Shown here one piece after another: positions 59,092 through 64,000 of a stretch of DNA of 64,000 nt. How positions within the stretch are numbered: the stretch's first letter is position 1; the number at the start of each line of letters is the position of its first letter. The DNA is from Spongilla lacustris (lineage: Eukaryota > Porifera > Demospongiae > Spongillida > Spongillidae). The notes beneath the pieces are model-generated. The model searched no databases, was not told the DNA's origin, and saw only the letters and a program-made list of their open reading frames with translations. The stretch spans positions 1,257,696-1,321,695 of the forward strand of contig OX442431.1 in assembly GCA_949361645.1 (NCBI GenBank), read 5' to 3'. The translations under genes were made by a program, and so were the position numbers.

Positions 59092-60117
59092 TTCTCGAGG
59101 CAGAGCATGCACCATAGATAGTACTACATGTATCTATGCATGCACTGAGCTGTTTTTAAAATGAGTGGCGAGTATATCAGCAACATGCAACTCTTCATGC
59201 GTGCACAGATTTCCTTCGTTACGATCAATGTTCTAAAACTTCCAAGACGGAGAGATACCATTCAGTTGTAACGATATGCATGATGTATCAATTAAGACTG
59301 ATAATCAATTTACAGCTAATCATTTTGAGACAGTTACATGTCTGTAACGTGTAGTATTGGTATGTGTAGTCTGTATATACTGTGTCAATCTGCTGACAGT
59401 ATTGTGCAGTATTCGTATGTATAGTGGCGGATCCAGGAAAGGGGGGGGGAGGGGGTGGGCGGCTCTCTCCCGCCAAATAAAGTGTATGTGTACGATAGCT
59501 AGCTTCGCGCATCATTAATGCGCTGCGCATGCATTATAAGTGGATCCTTGTTTTAGATCGCTAAAAATGCCCCCTCCCCCTCCATCACCAATCTATTAAT
59601 CGGGGGGCGGACCATCTGCGGCAGAGGGAGACCATCTATGGCACCATGGATGGTCCTAGGGGGACCGTTCACAGCGCCACAGATCATGACAGATGGTCCG
59701 GGGGGACCATGTGCAGTTGCCATGGATGGTCCGGGGGGACCAATTATTGGGGGGACCATCCGTTGTGTGACACTGCCCCTATTGGACAACGTTATGGCTC
59801 ACATCATTCATTAATTAGCACAGGGTTGTCCTCACGATGCCAGTCTGCTGGCTATGTAACCTCTGCAACTGCTGGACACGAACTGACAGCCAGCACCATT
59901 CCCCCACACCAGGGGCTGTGCCATGTTGTAGTTGACCTGGTACCACCTTTGGAGATAGTAAGTGATGGCTAGATGTAGGGGACTGATGCTTCTATCCTCA
60001 CATCTAACCCTGAGTCCTGCAAGGCAGCCAATGTCAGTATGGAGAACAATGGGTTGATTGACTGACTCACGATCTCGTAAACCTTCCCATATGGGAAAGT
60101 TTACAATAAAAGCTAGG

Positions 60118-60805
60118 GACCTATAAAAAAATGCTATAAAAATGGCATAACGTTTGAACGTTTGAATTATAACTTTCGGACAGTTAAAGCTATCAACTTC
60201 CTACTTTTGGCACTTCATACTACACCATTTCTCTACGGTAAAGTATGCTTTGGCGTCTTGAGCATGCTCCATGTCAGCTAGTATTACAACGTTCGATACC
60301 CGACCGAGTTCAAGCTCGCCATAACTGTAGGTAGGTTACGTATCGATTTGTTCTGTTCGTTAATTTTTATGCCATCCGTTACGGAGATACAGTTGAACAA
60401 AATACGTCCGCTCGATTCGCGCCAATGACAAATCGCAATGTACATGCATGTATGGGGAGGCGGTTGTTATATCATTGGCGCGAATCGAGCGGGAAATAAG
60501 TGCACGTAGTTTGTTCAACTGTATCTCCGTAACGGATGGCATAAAAATTAACGAAATCGATAGGTATAGGACCTCTGTACTTACAAACCGCATTTGAAGC
60601 GATTTTATTACTCCTACCTAAAGTTATTGCGAGTTTGAACCCGGTCGGGTATCGAACGTTGCAATACTATAGCGTGTAGCAAGTGAAAGACTCCAAAATG
60701 TAATTTTTTTTTATAGAGAAATGGTGTATTATGAACTGTTGAAAATAGGAAGTTAATTGATAGCGTTTAGCGTTCGGAAGATATAGCGGTTCGCGGAAAC
60801 TGTCC
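60118..60805. repeat. Long foldback (inverted repeat) of about 690 bp
   Basis: Two arms of about 330 bases mirror each other around 60450. Examples are TATGCCATCCGTTACGGAGA at 60369 against its inverse at 60521-60540, CGTTCGATACCCGACCG at 60289 against its inverse near 60650, and ACACCATTTCTCTA against TAGAGAAATGGTGT. It probably is a foldback transposon. It lies 36 bases 5' of the first visible M8 exon. Confidence 0.88.
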
Positions 60806-60847
60806 ATATAATAACAATAATAATAATTATTATTATTATTATTATTC

Positions 60848-61099
60848 ATAGTGTATGACCCCAAATGCAATGCCTTGGGGTGGTGTTGTATACCTCTGGT
60901 TGCAGAGTCGTATGGTGCTTGGGGAAAAGAAGCCATAAATTCGTTTAAAATGCTTGCCTCCCGTCTTGCCATAACATCGGGCAAAACAAAATCAGCCGTG
61001 CTGTCGGAGCTGTACAGTAGGCTCAACCTGCACTTGGTGAGACTTAATGAATGCGACAGCGATCCTCTCCAGGTGGCTCCCATCATAAAATTTAATTAA
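60848..61099 (+). pseudogene. Retroelement C-terminal tail remnant
   Basis: The frame reads YDPKCNALGWCCIPLVAESY, GAWGKEAINSFKMLASRLAI and TKSAVLSELYSRLNLHLVRL. This is the tail (YGAWGxE...SRLNLxLVRxNA) that closes many invertebrate retroelement proteins. The usual RAILSR end is replaced, so the fragment is incomplete. Confidence 0.65.
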
Positions 61100-61299
61100 C
61101 TGTAGTGCATGTGTTGTGTGTATTACGTATTATTCGTGTATCGTAAATATGATTGTAATAGTATATGTTTATGTATATAATAGTGTACTATTATATAAGA
61201 AATTGTGATACAACCGGCAAAACTACACATGCATAAGATCTACACTATACAATGCCACTGATCTCACTAGAGATATATTATTTATTATTATTATTATTA

Positions 61300-61618
61300 T
61301 ACTAATCTGCTACGCAAACAAGCCGCGCTATAAAGAAAATTTTGAAATTTGAAAGCTATAGCATCAGTATTTGTATCAACTGCATGCATGCATGTATGCA
61401 ACCAACCACCAGAATGTGTATATTGTTAAACGGACAATACATATTGCTGACTAAGCATGCTCACTTCTCGATCTATCGTAAAACGATGCACTGCTCACAC
61501 GCAAACGAGAAATGCTCTTGTAGAATGCTAGTATATAAGAGCCAAGATTTGCGGTAGGAATCACTTCAGGCCTGTTTTGGTTTGTGCCCAAATCCCTCGC
61601 GATTGAACTTATTTGAGA
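61300..61618 (+). promoter_or_regulatory. Promoter and 5' UTR block of methyltransferase copy 2
   Basis: This block is homologous to 49530-49837. The TATA-like box TATATAAG is at 61532-61539, again 87 bases before the ATG. Homology begins near 61300 after an ATT microsatellite, which gives the left border of the duplicated unit. Confidence 0.65.
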
Positions 61619-63921
61619 ATGTCTCTGATAAACCTGGGTTCCCAGTTCACCACTCAAGTGGATGAGGAGAAAATGTGGAATCTCCTTGCTTCTCAGATCG
61701 TTAACCAAGCTTCAAAGAATGGTAAGCGCATTATCGTTGATATCATGCAGCATGTAACCTGAAGTCATATTGATAACGTATATACTTTTCGTATACTCAA
61801 GGTTATTTCGTCCCAGAACAGCAAACACAGAATTCCATTGTCTTCAAGAAGGGTGGACGTCTCGTGATCGTGGGCTCGGGTATTAGGTCCGCAGGACAGT
61901 TCACTACGGAGGCCATCTCTCACATCAAGAATGCCGATAAGGTCCTTTACTGCGTTTCTGACCCGGTGACAGAGACGTACATCCGAGACCTCTTCCCCGG
62001 AGCCATGGACCTCGGAGTGTTCTTCGATGGCAGCAAGGACCGCTACGACAGCTGTGTTCAGATGGCGGAGGCGTGTCTGTTCTTTCCAAGGCAGGGACTC
62101 TACACAGTGGCCATCTTTCCCGGTCACCCCGGGATGTTCACCATCCCGTCGTTGCGTGCAATCCAAATTGCCAGGAAACAAGGTAAATCGACACACTATG
62201 CAGTGTAGACTACAATATAGTATTATAAGCATAAGCTCCAAAAAAGCCTTCTCCTGAATATAAGCGCCTTAAACATAGACTATAATAATATATGCACGTA
62301 TATATTTCATGTGCTGCTGCATTCATTATTATGGCCAATAGGGATCATCACTGACATCCTTCCCGGAATTTCGCACGAGGATTCTCTGTTTTCGGATCTG
62401 GGCATCGATCCCTACTACCATGGTGGATGCCAAACTTTGGGGGCTACAGACTTCCTCCTCTTCAATCGACAGCTTCTCACCGATTCCCACGTTGTGTTGC
62501 GACACATCGGCTCCATTGGAGAGCAGTCCTTCAGCACAAGGGGAGTTGGAGCTAACAATCTCACCCTCCTTATCAAACAGCTCCAGAAGGTGTACGGTCC
62601 TGAGTACGAGGTGGTCCACTACTACCCTTCCCAGTACCCGACCTGCAAGCCATTTATCGACCGCAAGCCTCTCAGCGAGTTCCTCAAGCCCGAGGTGTAC
62701 AAGACCTTCATGCCCTTCTCCACCTTCTACATGGCTCCCATGAAGACGACGTCCATCAACGGAGCCATGGCCCTACAGCTTGGGTTGGTCTCCGACCAGT
62801 CTGCCGTCCAGCAGCTGCAACTGCCGACCAAGTTCTTCGGTACGTACGGGCCGAGAGAGAAGCAGGCCATCTCGAGTCTCTCCAGCTGGAAGTTTCCCAC
62901 CACCTACCGCCGCACGATCGAGTCTGGAGCGACTCGCTTCTTGATCGACATCTCCACGAACCCTAAGAAGTTGTTGAAATTCTTGAAGAACCCCAAGAAA
63001 CTGATGATAAAGTATGGCATTAGCCCCTCAGACATATCTTCCCTCGTCAGCCACGTCCCTCAGAACCTGCTGCTTACTCTCAAGCCTAGCAGCTCAACGG
63101 TCGCCCTGGCCGTGGTGCGAAGGCTGTGCCTCGATCCCTCGTTCGCTTCTGCTTACAGCACGGCCGGTAACAGCTTTTACTCCTGCTTCAACGGAGAAGA
63201 GAAGTTGGTACATTGGTTGAAGCTTCAAGGCTACGAGACCACTCCAGAAGCTATCGACAATACAATGATGGAGATACGTCGGCGCTGCTACTTGACGTGG
63301 GTTGGAAATTACGTCACCAACATGCCGGACGTAACCATCGGCATACAGACACCAAGAGTTTCCATCTGCGGCGTGCCATTAAAGACCTTCAACTTTAGGG
63401 ATGGGGTCTTGAACTGGTCGTGCGGAGATGGAGTCATCTACAACGGCGCACTGCGTTTCTTGGAAACCCCAGTTAACAGTTTCGTCGGCAGGGTGTGGAA
63501 ATTGAACGAAGTGGAGCCCACAGTGGACAATATTCGTGGCGAGATTAATCCATCCTTCGAAGGTTCCTGGAAAGACTTGGAATACGTGATGGGTACAGGA
63601 ATTGCTACCAATCTCCACGTGCGTGCCTTGTTGAAGTTCTGGAGAGCCCATTATCAAAGCTCCTCAGTGGTGACCTCGAGCGTCCAGAACCTGTCAAGCC
63701 ATCTGGCGGTTGTCGTGGGAGATGTCGAAAAAACAACTCTTCATCTCACCAGCATAGAGACACAGCTGGTGAAGGTCAACCCTGATTACAAGGCTCTGAT
63801 GATGGATGACACAGAGTTTGAGAGCATGGGATGGCCTATCAGCCTAACGTCACCCATAGTCGGAGAGATGGATTCAAGCAGCATCTTTTCTCCCCACGTG
63901 GCCATGGTGCGGTCTGTGTAG
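61619..63921 (+). CDS. Borosin-type alpha-N-methyltransferase-like protein, copy 2
   Basis: Exons 61619-61721, 61802-62182 and 62342-63921 have exactly the lengths of copy 1 (103, 381, 1580) and give 687 residues. Introns differ in length (80 and 159 bases against 141 and 177). The protein repeats every motif of copy 1: GRLVIVGSGIRSAGQF, FPGHPGMF, LPGISHEDSLFSDLGIDP, the NPKKLLKFLKNPKKLM helix and the tail GWPISLTSPIVGEMDSSS. I count about 19 substitutions, four in the first 290 residues, one in the clasp-like region and about 14 after residue 480, for example S488N, Q615H and N662S. Exon 2 appears unchanged. The pattern fits a recent tandem duplication in which the C-terminal domain has changed fastest. 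Arg115, Phe109 and Cys119 are shared. Activity is inferred as for copy 1. Confidence 0.82.
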
Positions 63922-64000
63922 TGACAGTACTAACGTTGCAGATGGAATTGCTAATAGTGCTATAGTGCAAGAATGTACATATGTGCTTACTTGTCTTGAT
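63922..64000. other. 3' flank of methyltransferase copy 2
   Basis: The sequence after the stop parallels that after copy 1 up to the window edge, so the duplicated block continues at least to here. Confidence 0.7.

Larger units (their letters stand above)
56880..59775. other. Large M8 intron filled with nested transposons
   Basis: The intron runs from 59835 to 56880 on the minus strand. Just inside its left border the plus strand reads TGTCACGCCGTAAATGGTCC, and near 59772 the inverse TGTCACACAACGGATGGTCC. This imperfect pair may be the termini of an outer element that hosts two hAT insertions. GGACCAT motifs recur at 57775-57850 and 59605-59770. The outer element is tentative because no target duplication was found. 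Confidence 0.45.
54971..60082 (-). pseudogene. Leishmanolysin-like (M8) metallopeptidase, C-terminal half, one exon split by a transposon
   Basis: Leishmanolysins are zinc metallopeptidases, usually at the cell surface. Minus-strand exons: 60009-60082 (EIVSQSINPLFSILTLAALQ then DSG), 59836-59946 (WYQVNYNMAQPLVWGNGAGC then QFVSSSC), 56750-56879 (APFCNHYSTTIDQLGCTVGR then EALSYCNF, ending LPADYQ), 56626-56694 (YFANLGTNIGGDNELADFCP), 55349-55458 plus 56384-56459 (FSNGVCTNVTNNINSPGINS, YGPTSVC, ending GAGCYQ), 55134-55208 (SYQCAAGQR) and 54971-55031 (YQGSLICPAC). Phases agree at every join and the cysteine pattern follows LMLN/invadolysin (DTGWYKVNY, LPxEYQYF, ADYCPF, YGPxSxC, GCYQ, CPSC). The fifth exon is cut by the element at 55459-56383. 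The HExxH zinc site should lie further 5' and is not seen; a foldback repeat begins 36 bases upstream of the first visible exon. Probably inactive as sequenced. Confidence 0.8.

Noticed and set aside
56880..59775. A confident call of one outer 2.9-kb DNA transposon
   Set aside because: The terminal match is imperfect and I found no target duplication, so it is listed only as a tentative host of nested elements.

Overview
The window looks like nuclear DNA of an early-branching animal, most likely a marine demosponge. Genes have short GT-AG introns and are separated by minisatellites, TIR elements and retroelement debris. Several families are animal-type (POLR3I/CRCP, ZDHHC5/8-like, ARF1, a POT transporter, a large beta-helix plus 7TM receptor-like protein). 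There are no bacterial operons. Two 200-N blocks (21374-21573 and 43731-43930) are scaffold gaps, probably placeholders of arbitrary length.

Layout. 0.4-3.0 kb: a complete seven-exon RNA polymerase III subunit RPC9 gene (CRCP), followed by a 3.2-kb array of a 26-bp minisatellite. 9.9-11.9 kb: an intronless bifunctional glutathionylspermidine synthetase/amidase in which the synthetase comes first and the CHAP amidase last. 13.1-21.4 kb: a rearranged duplicate of the same region, with a stub of the synthase 3' end, a CRCP copy lacking its 5' end, a short array of the same minisatellite, and a second synthase in inverted orientation running into the first gap. 21.6-27.3 kb (minus): a ZDHHC palmitoyltransferase whose exons lie among many simple arrays; one of its exons abuts the gap. 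27.7-35 kb: a retroelement nuclease fragment, two damaged ARF1 genes and, between them, an intact POT-family transporter. 37-43 kb: a G-tract array, TIR elements and an 8-bp microsatellite. 43.9-47.9 kb: the N-terminal half (plus) and C-terminal half (minus) of a beta-helix/7TM protein.

49.5-64 kb holds the most interesting system. Two tandem, three-exon, 687-residue genes encode proteins that closely resemble borosin alpha-N-methyltransferases: a tetrapyrrole-methylase fold, a helical clasp or borosin-binding-like region, an unrecognised C-terminal domain and a conserved hydrophobic tail. Borosins are known to me from fungi and bacteria, where the enzyme methylates backbone amides of a peptide, often its own C-terminus. 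The spliceosomal introns place these copies in a eukaryotic genome. Most differences between the two copies fall in the last 200 residues. Between them lies the C-terminal half of a leishmanolysin-like (M8) peptidase gene, with one exon split by a transposon and an intron filled with nested hAT elements.

All gene calls rest on reading translations, splice sites and remembered family motifs; no database search was run. Exon joins given below are those where phase and family alignment agree.
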